Positions 19,014 through 28,963 of a stretch of DNA of 64,000 bases are shown one piece after another. A model generated the notes under the pieces. The model made no database searches and was not told the DNA's origin. It saw nothing but the letters and a program-made list of their open reading frames with translations. Source of the DNA: CAVZVZ01 sp963778895 (GTDB lineage: Bacteria; Actinomycetota; Acidimicrobiia; Acidimicrobiales; Acidimicrobilacustridaceae). The number at the start of each line of letters is the position of its first letter. Position 1 is the first letter of the stretch. The translations under genes and the position numbers were made by a program. The stretch is taken from assembly GCA_963778895.1 (NCBI GenBank), contig CAVZVZ010000005.1, positions 372,001 to 436,000 on the forward strand, given 5' to 3'.

Positions 19014-21508
19014 GTGCAGCCCCGCGTTTCGGTCGTCATCGTCAACTTCAGGTCAGCCGAACACACGCTGACCGCGGTCGAGGGTCTGCGCGGCCTCGAC
19101 TGGCCCATGGAGCAGCTCGAGATCATCGTCGTCGACAACGCGTCCGGCGATGGCAGCGTCGACATTCTCCGCGCCGGGGCCCCCGACATCGCGCTCGTCG
19201 AGTCCGCGACGAACGTCGGTTTCGCCGGCGGGCTGCAATCTCGGCGTCTCTCACGCCACCGGCGACTACATCGCGCTTGTTGAACCCTGACGCGCGGCCC
19301 CATCGGAACTGGATCAGCGCGGCTGTTCACGTCCTCGAGACGCAGCCGTCGGTCGGGTGCGTGGCGAGCAAGGTGCTCGACTGGGACGGCACGAACCTCG
19401 ACTACGCGTCGGTCGGGATGAGCTTCGACGGTCAGGCGTACAAGTACCACGCCGGCCAACCCGACACCGGTGCCTTCGAGGAACAGGCCGATGTCCTGTT
19501 CCCCACCGGATCGGCCATGGTCATGCGCACCGATCTCTACCGCGCGGTCGGTGGATTCGACGAGCGCTACTTCATGTTCTTCGAGGACGTCGACCTCGGC
19601 TGGCGGCTGTGGCTGCGCGGCCACAAGGTCCGTTACGTCCCGACATCGCTCACCTACCACCGACATCACGCCACGATGGAGCGTTACGGCACGTGGCTCG
19701 AGCGCTATCTGCTGTCGCGCAACGCGCTGTACACGATCTACAAGAACTACGACGACCACCACCTCGACAAGCTCCTCGCGTCCGGCGATCCTGTTGACGA
19801 TCCGCCGCGGCATGGCGTTGGGCGAGGTCGATCGTCACGCCCTCGACCTCGAGACCGGCCCGTCGTTCGACGACGCCCTCACGATGCCGGTGCCCAAGCA
19901 GACGATGGCCACCACGTTCGCCGTCGACACCTTCATGGAGCGCCTGCCGGAGCTGGCCGAGACTCGCCGCGAGATACAGGCCACCCGCGTCCGCGGCGAC
20001 GCCGAGCTCCTGCGACTGTTCCGCACGCCGTTCCTGGCCAACATCCCGCTGCCCGAGTACCGCCAGGCGGTCGACGATCTCGTGCAGGTCTTCGGCCTCG
20101 AAGCCGAGCTCTCCGAGCGGCGACGCGTCGTGATCGCCACCGCCGACACGCTCACGCCGCGCATGGCCGGGCCCGCGATCCGGGCGTGGAACATGGCCAA
20201 GGTGCTCGGCAAGGAACACGACGTCAAGCTGGTCACCAAGTCGGTCTGCGAGGTGTGGCACGCCGACTTCGAGTGCCGCGGTGACGTCACGCCCGAGGAC
20301 TGGCCCGAGCTCGAGGCCTGGGCCGACGTCATCGTGTTCCAGGGCTTCCTGCTGCACGAGGTGCCGATGCTGATCGGCTCGAGCAAGGTGATCGTCGTCG
20401 ATCTGTACGACCCGTTCCATCTCGAACAGCTCGAACTGTCGCGCCACGATCCCCTCGACCGGCGCGTGCTCGAGGTGGGCGAGAGCGTCCGGGTGCTGAA
20501 TCAGCAGGTCCGCCGAGGCGACTTCTTCCTCGTCGGCGAGCGACAAGCAGCGCGACTTCTGGCTCGGTCAACTCTCGGCCATGCAGCGCGTCAACCCGTA
20601 TGTGTACGACGGCGACGAGAGCCTGCACGGCCTGATCGACGTGGTTCCCTTCGGTGTGCCCGACGAGCCACCGGAACGCACCGGTCCCGGTGTTCGCGGC
20701 GTCATCCCCGGCATCGGCGCCGACGACAAGGTTCTGATCTGGGGCGGCGGCATCTACAACTGGTTCGACCCCGTGACGTTGATCCGCGCCGTCGACAAGC
20801 TGCGTCGCCGCGTTCCCGAACGTGCGCCTGTACTTCCTCGGCACGCGCCATCCCAACCCCGACGTGCCCGAGATGCGGGTGGCGTGGGACGCCCGCCAAG
20901 CGGCGACCGAGCTCGGCATCCTCGACACTCACGTGTTCTTCAACGAGGGCTGGGTCCCCTACGAGGACCGCCAGAATCACCTGCTCGACGCCGATGTGGG
21001 CGTCACGACGCACCTCGACCACGTCGAGACGGAGTTCTCCTTCCGCACGCGCGTTCTCGACTACTTCTGGACCTCGTTGCCGGTGGTCACCACCGCCGGC
21101 GACCCGCTCGCGGCGCTCGTCGAGTCCCGAGGGCTCGGCCTCACGGTTCCCGCAGAAGACGTCGACGCCCTCGAAGAGGCACTCCACCGCATCCTCACCG
21201 ACGAGCAGTTCATCGCCGAGTGCCGAAAGAACGTCGATGAGATCGCCGAAGAGTTTCGCTGGTCACGGGTGTTGAAGCCGTTGGCCGAGTTCTGCCGGCG
21301 TGCCGAGCGGGCGCCCGACTCGTTCGCATTGCAGCCCCCGATGCGCGAATCGGCGGCATCAGGGCTGGTGCACTCGCTCAACGCCAAGGTGGAGCGCAAG
21401 CTCCTGGCCGCTCGTGCCGCTCGCAAAGAAGGCGGCTACACATTGCTGATCCGGCGTTCGCTCGGATGGGTGAAGCGTCGCGTCAGCGCCGCAAGCGTTC
21501 CTCGATGA
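19014..21508 (+). CDS. Bifunctional GT2-GT4 glycosyltransferase, about five frame breaks
   Basis: Appears to be one protein of ~830 residues with two glycosyltransferase modules. The GT2 module (GTG 19014) starts PRVSVVIVNFRSAEHTLTAV, then VDNASGDGSVD, NPDARPHRNWI and GGFDERYFMFFEDVDLGWRL, as in rhamnosyl- and galactofuranosyl-transferases. Frame breaks near 19226 and 19278 fall inside it. After a break near 19787 a linker leads to the GT4 module: RRRVVIATADTLTPRMAGPA and RAWNMAKVLGKEHDVKLVTK, further breaks near 20545 and 20818, then KVLIWGGGIYNWFDPVTLI, LYFLGTRHPNPDVPEM and the nucleotide-sugar region LLDADVGVTTHLDHVETEF. No stop or start codon pair separates the modules in the best frames. 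Both halves should act on the cytoplasmic face. Confidence 0.75.
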
Positions 21509-22380
21509 GACGGCGCGACCGCGCGTAGACCTTGCGGAACGTCTGGCCGTAGCGCCACAGCTTCGTGTTCAGCATCGCGTTCAGCTCGGTCTCGAGCCGA
21601 TGCCGCTCACCCTCGGCGAAGATCACCCGGGGCCGTAGATCCTCGAGCTCCTCGCGCATCGAACGTTCGGCCGCGAGGCTCTTGACGAGCGTGCGGCGCT
21701 GCGCCGCCAGCCGGGCCACGCCTCCCGGAGGTAGCAGGAACGCTCCGGACCCCAGCCCCTCGCGGACGGCATCGAGATCCTCGTCGGCGTCGCGAACCCT
21801 CCGAGCGTCGACGGCCACCTGGGCGTCGCCCACGCCGCGCAGGCTGCACATCTCGACGGCGCGGGCGAGGAACACCGACGGCGCCGTGGTGCCGAGCGCG
21901 GTCTCGAACTGCACTCCCAGCGTGCGTACGGCCGACGCGGGCACGGCGTAGGCCGACAGCGCGGTGCGACCGAGCACGTCGGATCGCAGCAGGTCGAAGC
22001 CGTCGGGCTCGATGGCCACCCGATCACCGACGATGGCGTCGAACGGCGCGGCCTCGCCCACCTCGGCCTCGTCGAGGAGCACGGCGTCGATCCGCACGAC
22101 GCAGTCGACCGCGATCGGATCATCGGCGTCGCTCGCACCCTTGCGCAGGGCAGCCACATAGTCGGGACCCACGCGATCGGATGCATCGAGGAACGCGAGA
22201 TAGTGGCCGCCCGCCCGTAAGGCAGCGGCGTTCACTTCGTCGAAGTCCCACACCGAACCGGCGTCGACGATCTCGAAGTCGGGATCGGACTGGCGATCGA
22301 GATCGTCGAGCAGACGGCGGACGAGAGTCATCGTCCGTGAGCCCGCTCACGACGACGGAGAGAAACGGCGACTCTTGCAC
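21483..22380 (-). CDS. GT2-like glycosyltransferase with C-terminal basic coiled segment, frame break
   Basis: About 299 residues from GTG 22380 (VQESPFLSVVVSGLTD), with a frame change near 22335, then LVRRLLDDLDRQSDPDFEIV. GHYLAFLDASDRVGPDYVAALRKG resembles the donor-binding/DxD region of GT2 enzymes. The protein is shorter and more diverged than its neighbours. The C-terminus (RRTLVKSLAAERSMREELED, then ETELNAMLNTKLWRYGQTFR) is a charged helical tail of the type seen on membrane-associated glycosyltransferases. Its start lies inside the end of the upstream methyltransferase gene, and its 3' end overlaps the convergent GT2-GT4 gene by 26 bases. Enzymatic activity is uncertain. Confidence 0.6.
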
Positions 22381-23150
22381 CGCGAATGTTCCGCTCCGCC
22401 CACCATGGCGGACGGGTCGAAGGTCAAACGGCGCACGTACTGGTAGGTCGTGGCATGCGGCGCGGCCTGGGCCCGGATCCGTCGGAAGAAGTCACCGATC
22501 GGGGCGCCGGGCTGCACCGCTGGCGTACGCAGCATCGTGAACTGTTCGGTGTATTCGGCAGTGGTGTCGAGCGCGTCGACCTGCAGCCAGCCGGTGCCGG
22601 CGAACAATCGCTCGAGACCCGCTGGCGAGAAGAACCGCAAGTGGGTGTCGTCGAGCAGGCCGACCGGCGTCATGTCCCAATGGCCGAGCATCAGTCGAGT
22701 CGTGATGTCGCGGTGGGTGATGTTCGGGATGCTCACGAGCAGACTGCACGCCGGCTGGGATTCGGCGACGGTTGCGAGCGTCTCGACCACCGAACGAGGC
22801 TCGATGACGTGTTCGAGCACGTCCAGGGCCAGGATCGCCACCACCTTGCGATCGCCGACGATCTCGCGCAGCTTCTTGACGAGACGGGCCGGCGTGACGC
22901 CGAGGTCGACCTTGTGGGTCTCGAAACCCCGGTCGCGAAGACCGTCGAGCGAAGTCTTGTCGACGTCGAGACCCACGTACTCGAAGCCGCGATCTCGCAG
23001 CGGCTCGGCGCCGGGCGCGTTGCCACAACCGATGTCGAGCACCATCCCGGCTTCGGGGTCGCTCTTGTCGAGCAGCGCGACCGCGTTGGCGTGGCTCGTG
23101 TTCGGCTCGAAGTCGCGCGGGTAAGCCTTCTCGCCTGAGGTGTCGCTCAC
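22347..23150 (-). CDS. Class I SAM-dependent methyltransferase
   Basis: 267 residues from GTG 23150, which overlaps the stop of the upstream ABC ATPase gene (GTGA). Methyltransferase motif I is GMVLDIGCGNAPGAEPLRDRG, with EYVGLDVDKTSLDGL after it and ILALDVLEHVIEPRSVVETL as the motif II/III region. It continues LLVSIPNITHRDITTRLMLG and HLRFFSPAGLERLFAGTGW. This Methyltransf_23-type family commonly sits beside Wzm/Wzt exporters, where it can cap or modify the glycan. The last ~11 residues overlap the start of the next gene. Confidence 0.82.
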   Translation of the reverse strand: MSDTSGEKAYPRDFEPNTSHANAVALLDKSDPEAGMVLDIGCGNAPGAEPLRDRGFEYVGLDVDKTSLDGLRDRGFETHKVDLGVTPARLVKKLREIVGDRKVVAILALDVLEHVIEPRSVVETLATVAESQPACSLLVSIPNITHRDITTRLMLGHWDMTPVGLLDDTHLRFFSPAGLERLFAGTGWLQVDALDTTAEYTEQFTMLRTPAVQPGAPIGDFFRRIRAQAAPHATTYQYVRRLTFDPSAMVGGAEHSRCKSRRFSPSS

Positions 23151-24467
23151 GGCGTCTCCTCGTGGACCCTCTCGTCCGGGCTGGCCGGAATGGCCGGGGT
23201 GGCAGGTGCTGCGATCATCTTCGCGCCGCCGGCGCCCGGAAGCGCCGACGCGCCCTCGAGCTGCCCCCATCCGCCGACCAGATCGACAACGCCGCGCACG
23301 GGGCGGTTACCGGGTTGCACGTGCAGCCTCACCACGTCATCAGCGCGATCGAAGACCGTCATCGCGTGGTGGTCGTGGGCCGCGGCGGTGATGCTGTAGA
23401 CACCCGGCGACAGCGGAAGACGATCGATCCGGTAGTCGACGAAGCCCTCGCCCTCGTACAACCGGCCTCCCTCCTCGTGGGTCGGGAGCATCCCCGGGTT
23501 GGCGATGGCCTGACCGGTCTCGGTCCATACGACGAACGAGAACAGCGGGCGACTCGACGGGCTCGTTGGCACGCCAGTGCAAGCGGATCGTGAGGGGCTC
23601 GAGCGTGGTGCCGACCGGTGACGGCGTTCCCGACGCGTCGAGGAACTCGACCCGTTCGATCGACATCGTGGTGCCGTGCGGCACGGCGTCCTCGTTGCCG
23701 GCCGCGGCCTCGCGTTCGATGCGTTCGATCTCGTGCTCGTTCACCTGGCTCACATAGGTACGCGTGACCTCGGCCGATGGGCCCTGTGCCTTCGACTCGC
23801 CGTGGTCGAGCCACGTGGCTTCGTCGCACATTTGTTGCACCAAGTCCATGCTGTGGGTGACCAAGACGATCGTCACGCCACGCGCACGCAAGCGATTCAA
23901 GTGCTCGAGACAACGGCGCTGGAACTCCTCGTCGCCAACGGCAATCACTTCGTCGACCAACAGGATCTGAGGATCCACGTGCACCGCGACCGAGAACCCG
24001 AGCCGCACGTACATGCCGCTCGAGTAGTGCTTGACCGGCGTGTCGATGAAGTCGCCGAGACCGGAGAACTCGACGATCTGGCTGTAGAGGTTGTCGGTTT
24101 CCTTCCTCGACAGACCCAGGATCGCCGCGTTCAGGTAGATGTTCTCGCGGCCGCTCAGATCGGGGTGGAAGCCCGCACCCAGTTCGAGGAGCGCCGAAAT
24201 ACGCCCGTGCGTGGTGACCGTGCCCTTCGTCGGTCGGTGGATGCCGGCCATGATGCGCAACATGCTGGATTTACCCGAGCCGTTGTGGCCCACGAGGCCG
24301 TACACCGTGCCGTGCGGCACGGTCACGGACACCCCCTTGAGCGCCCAGAACTCCTCGTAGCGATCGCGCGAGAACCGCGTGATGCGTTCCTTCAGGCTGT
24401 TCGGGCGTTCCTGGTAGACGCGGAACCGCTTCCAGATGTCCTCGACGACGATGGCGGGCTCGCTCAT
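23147..24467 (-). CDS. wzt: Polysaccharide ABC exporter, ATP-binding subunit (Wzt type), frame break
   Basis: ATPase of a lipid-linked polysaccharide exporter, about 440 residues from ATG 24467. Walker A is GLVGHNGSGKSSMLRIMAG. LELGAGFHPDLSGRENIYLN is the typical polysaccharide-exporter signature, and the ABC signature is HYSSGMYVRLGFS. Walker B is ILLVDEVIAVGDEEFQRRC, with the H-loop in VLVTHSMDLV. After the ~240-residue ATPase a C-terminal domain (SIERVEFLDASGTPSPV onwards) with beta-sheet character resembles the Wzt carbohydrate-recognition domain that reads the finished glycan end. The frame shifts near 23555; the rest is FSFVVWTETGQAIANPGML and so on. Its ATG overlaps the permease stop (ATGA). 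Confidence 0.9.
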
Positions 24468-25263
24468 AGATCCTCGGCGATGTTGCGGGCCTTGACGTTG
24501 AACACGACCCAGCCCAGCACGAAGGTCGCGATGCACGCCAACGCCGTCAGCGAGAACGAGGCGAAGCTCGGCCAGGTGAGGTTGTAGAAGGCGTCGCGGC
24601 ACCACCCGACGAGCTGCGTCAGCGGATTCAGGCTGATGAGGTTCCGGACCCAGGCGATCTGTGATCAGGCTGAGCGTGTAGATGATCGGCGTGGCGTAGA
24701 ACAGGACCTGCATGCCGATGCCGACCAAGTAGCCCACGTCCCGGTAGTACACGTTGAAGACGCTGACGAAGAGCCCCAACCCCATGGAGAACAACGCGAG
24801 GAATACCAACGTGACGGGGAACAGGATGTAGGTGATGCTCGCATTGCCGAGCGCGATCATGATCACGGCGAGGATCCCGCCTTCGATCAGCGCTTGGAGT
24901 ACCACGGTCATCAGGTTGGCGATGGCGGGCGCCGAGGGCGGGAAATACACCTTGTTCAGCAGACCACCTGAGGTCTGCAACGCGACGATGGCGCCGGTCA
25001 CCGTCGAGTTGAACATGTTCCACACCACCAAACCGGCGAAGAGGTACAGGCCGTAACTCTTCGTGTGTCCGTTGCCCGCGACCGGCGGTTGAGAGCCGAA
25101 GAACACACCGAACACGACGGTGTAGATGCCGAGCATGGCGGCCGGGTTGATCAGCGACCACATCCAGCCGAGCACACTCTTCTTGTACCGCGCGCTGCAG
25201 CTCGCGCTGGGCGAGGTTGTAGATGAGGTTGCGGTAGGTCCAGATCTCGGTCGCAGCAGTCAT
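24464..25263 (-). CDS. wzm: Polysaccharide ABC exporter, permease subunit (Wzm type), two frame breaks
   Basis: Membrane subunit of the exporter, about 266 residues from ATG 25263 (MTAATEIWTYRNLIYNLAQR); an ATG 12 bases upstream is possible. The frame shifts near 25190, then SVLGWMWSLINPAAMLGIYT is the family-defining first membrane segment, followed by GLYLFAGLVVWNMFNSTVTG, FPPSAPAIANLMTVVLQALI, LVFLALFSMGLGLFVSVFNV and YRDVGYLVGIGMQVLFYATP. A second break near 24655 precedes NPLTQLVGWCRDAFYNLTW. The ABC-2 permease family length fits. It ends at 24464, overlapping the Wzt start. Together they move a lipid-linked glycan across the membrane. Confidence 0.88.
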
Positions 25264-25299
25264 GGGCCTCGCCACACTACTCGGAGGTCACCCGGACCC

Positions 25300-26646
25300 T
25301 CAGACGGGAGTGAGCTCGCTGAGCAGCACGTTGTCGTCAATTCGCTGCCGGGCTCGCACGCTCCGGCGGTCGCGCAGCACGCTCGGCGCCAGACGGGCGA
25401 AACCGGCCAGGGCGCGCATACGCCGCGACACCGGGAGCGCGTTCGGGCGGCGGCCTTGCGCCACCGCGCCACCGATGTCCCGCCGCGCCGCGTCGTAGGT
25501 CTGGCCGAGGTACTCCCCCACGACCCTGCGAACCATCGGGCCCGGCGCGTTCTTCAACACCATGAGCAGGTGATTGCGCTCCGTGAAGTAGGCGAACGAG
25601 GGTGAGCCCTCGACCGTGGTTGCCGCATGCACGTGGCGAACGGTGGCGTCCGGGACGAACTGGTACGTCCAACCTCGCGCTCGCCCTCGCCACGACAAGT
25701 CTGTGTCCTCGTAGTAGAGGAAGAACTTCTCATCGAAGAGTCCGACGTCAGCCAAGTAGTCCGACCGCAGCAGGACTGCACCACCGCACCATGCGAACAC
25801 GTCGCGCTCCTCGGCGAACTCTTCGCCATCGGGCACGCCGAAGCCCCGATCGGCGCCGTGGCCATCGGTGAGCACGACGGAGCCGGCGTTGTTCACCACG
25901 TCGTAGGGATCGCCTTCGAGGGGCACCGGGCACCAGATCGGCTCACTGTCGACAGGGATGACCGTCGACGAGTTGCCGCTGCGCAGCATGACCTGCTTCG
26001 GCTCCGGGGCCGAGAGCAGGATCTCGACGCTCCCGAGCGGCGCCGTGTCGGGCCCGGCGGGCCCGGTGGGCACGCGCACGCATGCGCGTTCGCCCGTCCA
26101 TTCGAACGCACCCCAGCGCGCGATCTCCGAACCGTGACCACCAACGACGTGAGCACGCCGCCAGATGTTGCGCCCATCCGCGGTCATGCCCATGATCCGA
26201 ACGCCCAACGAGCGCGGATCGCCTCGACCGGCGGGCGTGGTGGACGTCTCGATCTCGAGATCGAGGAACTGCGATTGGAACAACATCTTCGGACACGCCG
26301 CACCCCGTTCCCGATCGGCCTCGAGGGCCTCGACGAGCGGCGACAGGTACGTCGGCTCCACGAATGCGTCGTCGTTGACAAGGCCGACGTACTCGAAGGC
26401 GTCGAAGTCGCGCAGGGCGTAGTTGTTCGCCGGGAAGCCCAGGTTCTTCGGCATGCGCAGGATGCGCACGTCGGGAAACGCCTCGGCCACCAGATCCGCG
26501 CTCCCATCTCGTGAGCCGTTGTCGACGAGCACGAGCTCCAGGCGGTCCTGAGGCCAATCGAGGGCGTGAAGATGTTCGAAGCACCGCGAGAGGTTGTCCC
26601 GTCCGTTGAACGTGAGCACCACGAGCCGGACTCGGGGCCGGGTCAT
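25300..26646 (-). CDS. Glycosyltransferase family 2 (rhamnosyltransferase type)
   Basis: 448 residues, intact. N-terminal GT2 domain: VRLVVLTFNGRDNLSRCFEH, VDNGSRDGSADLV, NLGFPANNYALRDF and LVNDDAFVEPTYL, the DD motif for metal-nucleotide binding. Later GGAVLLRSDYLADVGLFDEK and FFLYYEDTDLSWRGRARGW form the acceptor-side catalytic ED motif. Between them lies an insert of about 120 residues (residues 130-250) with mainly beta-type sequence that many relatives lack. The basic C-terminus (RRMRALAGFARLAPSVLRDR) may bind the membrane surface. The dTDP-rhamnose genes directly upstream make rhamnosyl transfer a reasonable guess. Confidence 0.85.
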   Translation of the reverse strand: MTRPRVRLVVLTFNGRDNLSRCFEHLHALDWPQDRLELVLVDNGSRDGSADLVAEAFPDVRILRMPKNLGFPANNYALRDFDAFEYVGLVNDDAFVEPTYLSPLVEALEADRERGAACPKMLFQSQFLDLEIETSTTPAGRGDPRSLGVRIMGMTADGRNIWRRAHVVGGHGSEIARWGAFEWTGERACVRVPTGPAGPDTAPLGSVEILLSAPEPKQVMLRSGNSSTVIPVDSEPIWCPVPLEGDPYDVVNNAGSVVLTDGHGADRGFGVPDGEEFAEERDVFAWCGGAVLLRSDYLADVGLFDEKFFLYYEDTDLSWRGRARGWTYQFVPDATVRHVHAATTVEGSPSFAYFTERNHLLMVLKNAPGPMVRRVVGEYLGQTYDAARRDIGGAVAQGRRPNALPVSRRMRALAGFARLAPSVLRDRRSVRARQRIDDNVLLSELTPV

Positions 26647-26676
26647 GTCGACATCTCGGCGGCGTATCGCAGCGCG

Positions 26677-27528
26677 TCAATCCTCGCCGAGGCGAGCCAC
26701 CAGCCGCTCGAGGGGCTCGCGGAAGTCGGCCAGCAGGGGCAGGCCCGACAGTCGGAGGGCGGCGTTGTCGAGCACGGAGTTGGCCGGGCGCGGCGCTGGC
26801 CGCGGTGGATCCAGGTCAGCGGTGCTGATCGGCTTGACTCGTTCGGGGTCGGCGCCCGCGAACCGCAACACTTCGCGGGCGAACTCGTACCACGACACCT
26901 CACCTTGGTTCGTGACGTGGAACAGGCCCGGGCGACGCTCGACCACCAACTGCTTGATCGCCGCGGCAAGGTCTTCGGTGAACGTGGGATGGCCGCGCTG
27001 GTCGTCGACGAAGCTCAAGGTCTCGTGCTCGCCGGCCAGCCGCAGGATCGTCTTCACCATGTTGGCCCCGTGGTACCCGCAAACCCAGGAAGTACGAACG
27101 ATCGTCGAGCCCGGATCGAGCTCGCGCTCCCCCGCCAACTTCGAACGGCCGTAGACCGACTGCGGGTTCGGATCGTCCCACTCCTGATAGGGCTCGGCTT
27201 TCGTGCCGTCGAACACGTAGTCCGTCGACACGTACACCACCGGCGCCCCGACCCGCCGCGCACCCTCGGCCACATGGCGCGGACCGAGCATGTTCACCGC
27301 AAAGGCGCGATCGGGATCACCCTCGCACGCGTCGACGGCCGTCCAGGCCGCGGGATGAACGATCACATCGGGCTGGGTCGCGGTGATCAGGCCCAGCACG
27401 GCGTCACGCTGGGTGATGTCGAGATGCTCGTGACCCGCGGCGATGACCTCGTGGACGCCATCGCGTTCGAACTCGGTGACAAGGTCACGACCCAGTTGCC
27501 CGGCCGCACCAGTGAGGAAGACCCGCAT
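26677..27528 (-). CDS. rfbD: dTDP-4-dehydrorhamnose reductase
   Basis: Final step of dTDP-L-rhamnose synthesis: NADPH-dependent reduction of dTDP-4-keto-L-rhamnose. 283 residues. It starts MRVFLTGAAGQLGRDLVTEF with the NADP loop. VIVHPAAWTAVDACEGDPD is the RmlD signature, and the catalytic region is VYVSTDYVFDG, with the Tyr-x3-Lys motif in SVYGRSKLAGERE. FHVTNQGEVSWYEFAREVL and AARLSGLPLLADFREPLERL-type sequence complete the C-terminus. It follows rfbB on the same strand with 7 bases between genes. Confidence 0.94.
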   Translation of the reverse strand: MRVFLTGAAGQLGRDLVTEFERDGVHEVIAAGHEHLDITQRDAVLGLITATQPDVIVHPAAWTAVDACEGDPDRAFAVNMLGPRHVAEGARRVGAPVVYVSTDYVFDGTKAEPYQEWDDPNPQSVYGRSKLAGERELDPGSTIVRTSWVCGYHGANMVKTILRLAGEHETLSFVDDQRGHPTFTEDLAAAIKQLVVERRPGLFHVTNQGEVSWYEFAREVLRFAGADPERVKPISTADLDPPRPAPRPANSVLDNAALRLSGLPLLADFREPLERLVARLGED

Positions 27529-27535
27529 GGACCGC

Positions 27536-28492
27536 TCAGGCCGCCTTCAGGGGTTCCCACCACCAGCGGTTGTCGCGATACCACTCGACCGTCGCCTCCA
27601 GTGCTTCGCTCAGCTCCCGGTCGGGCGCCCAACCCAGGGCTCGCACCTTCGAGCAATCGATCGAGTAGCGCCGGTCATGACCCAACCGATCCTCGACGTA
27701 CTCGATCATCTCGTCGCCCGCGCCGAGCGCCGACAGAATGCGCTCGGTGAGCTCGCGATTCGTGATCTCGTTGCCGGCACCGATGTTGTAGATCTCGCCG
27801 ACTTCGCCACGGCGCAGCACCAGATCGACGCCCGCGCAGTTGTCCTCGACGAAACACCAGTCGCGAATGTTCAGCCCATCGCCGTACAACGGAACCTTGA
27901 TGCCTTCGAGCAGGTTCGTGACGAACAGTGGGATGACCTTCTCGGGAAACTGATACGGCCCGAAGTTGTTCGACGACCGGGTCACGATGACGGGAAGGCC
28001 GTACGTCTCGAGGTACGACAGCGCGATGAGATCAGATCCGGCCTTGGACGCGCTGTAGGGCGATCGGGGGCTGAGGAGGTCGGTCTCACGAAACGAGCCG
28101 GCGTCGATCGATCCGTAGACCTCGTCGGTCGAGATGTGCACGAAGCGATCGACACCCACGCGCTGTGCGACGTCGCACATGACATTGGTGCCGAGACAGT
28201 TGGTGCTGACGAACTCGTCGGGGTTCACGATCGAGCGGTCGACGTGGCTCTCGGCCGCGAAGTGCACGACGGCGTCGTGGCCTTCCATGGCTCGGCTCAC
28301 GGCGTCGCGGTCGCGGATGTCACCTTTCACGAACGCATAGCGTGCGTTGGATTCGAGATCGTGCAGGGTCGCCTCGTTGCCCGCGTAGGTCAACGCGTCG
28401 TAGACGGTGACCTCGTCGTCGCTGGTCGCGAGGACGCGACGGACGTAGTTCGACCCGATGAAGCCGGCGGCGCCGGTGACGAACAGCCTCAT
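27536..28492 (-). CDS. rfbB: dTDP-glucose 4,6-dehydratase
   Basis: Second step of dTDP-L-rhamnose synthesis: NAD-dependent conversion of dTDP-glucose to dTDP-4-keto-6-deoxyglucose. 318 residues from ATG 28492; the frame is open further upstream but without family resemblance. Features: MRLFVTGAAGFIGSNYVRRV, DALTYAGNEATL, HFAAESHVDRSI, HISTDEVYGSI with catalytic Asp-Glu, YSASKAGSDLI with Tyr-x3-Lys, TRSSNNFGPYQFPEKVIPL and IRDWCFVEDNCAGV. Every expected motif is intact, and the length is typical. Confidence 0.96.
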   Translation of the reverse strand: MRLFVTGAAGFIGSNYVRRVLATSDDEVTVYDALTYAGNEATLHDLESNARYAFVKGDIRDRDAVSRAMEGHDAVVHFAAESHVDRSIVNPDEFVSTNCLGTNVMCDVAQRVGVDRFVHISTDEVYGSIDAGSFRETDLLSPRSPYSASKAGSDLIALSYLETYGLPVIVTRSSNNFGPYQFPEKVIPLFVTNLLEGIKVPLYGDGLNIRDWCFVEDNCAGVDLVLRRGEVGEIYNIGAGNEITNRELTERILSALGAGDEMIEYVEDRLGHDRRYSIDCSKVRALGWAPDRELSEALEATVEWYRDNRWWWEPLKAA

Positions 28493-28572
28493 AGAGGGGA
28501 CATCCTCGCAGACCCCGGCCGCCCCCGGCGAAAACCCCTCGGGACTGGCCGCACCGGTACCCTTTTCTTCCG

Positions 28573-28947
28573 ATGGACGAGGATGCGGGACTCGACTGGT
28601 TCGGCGAGCCATTGCCACCGTCACAGGGGGGTGCGCGCCTCGCGGTTCCCTGCCCGTTCTGCAGCGAGCTGTTCCAGGAAGGACCCGCACTGGCGGGCCA
28701 CCTCGATGCGGCCCACGACTACCGGGTGACGCGTCGGACCTCGCCCCTCGACCGCCTGCCGCCCTGGATGCGGAGCCTCGGCTTCTTGCCGCTCTGGTTC
28801 GTGTTGCCGATGACGATCGGGCTCGTCGCGCTCGTCTACCTGATCGTGCGCGAGTTCGACCCCTGGCTCGCGGTGTACGTCGCGGCGTTGACCACACTTC
28901 CGCTCGTGCTCGTCCTCGCGCACCGCATTTTCAGCCGGCAAGCGTGA
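28573..28947 (+). CDS. Small membrane protein with N-terminal C2H2-type zinc finger
   Basis: 124 residues. Residues ~27-48 read CPFCSELFQEGPALAGHLDA followed by AH, a C-x2-C-x12-H-x4-H pattern that would bind one zinc. Then come a basic stretch (YRVTRRTSPLDRLPPWMR) and two hydrophobic segments (LPLWFVLPMTIGLVALVYLI and WLAVYVAALTTLPLVLVLAH). Two closely spaced membrane helices with a cytosolic finger suggest a membrane-tethered protein- or nucleic-acid-binding module. I do not recognise a named family. It sits alone on the plus strand between rfbB and rfbC, both on the minus strand, so it may have no part in rhamnose synthesis. Confidence 0.65.
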   Translation: MDEDAGLDWFGEPLPPSQGGARLAVPCPFCSELFQEGPALAGHLDAAHDYRVTRRTSPLDRLPPWMRSLGFLPLWFVLPMTIGLVALVYLIVREFDPWLAVYVAALTTLPLVLVLAHRIFSRQA

Positions 28948-28963
28948 CGCTCGGTCGCGCGAG

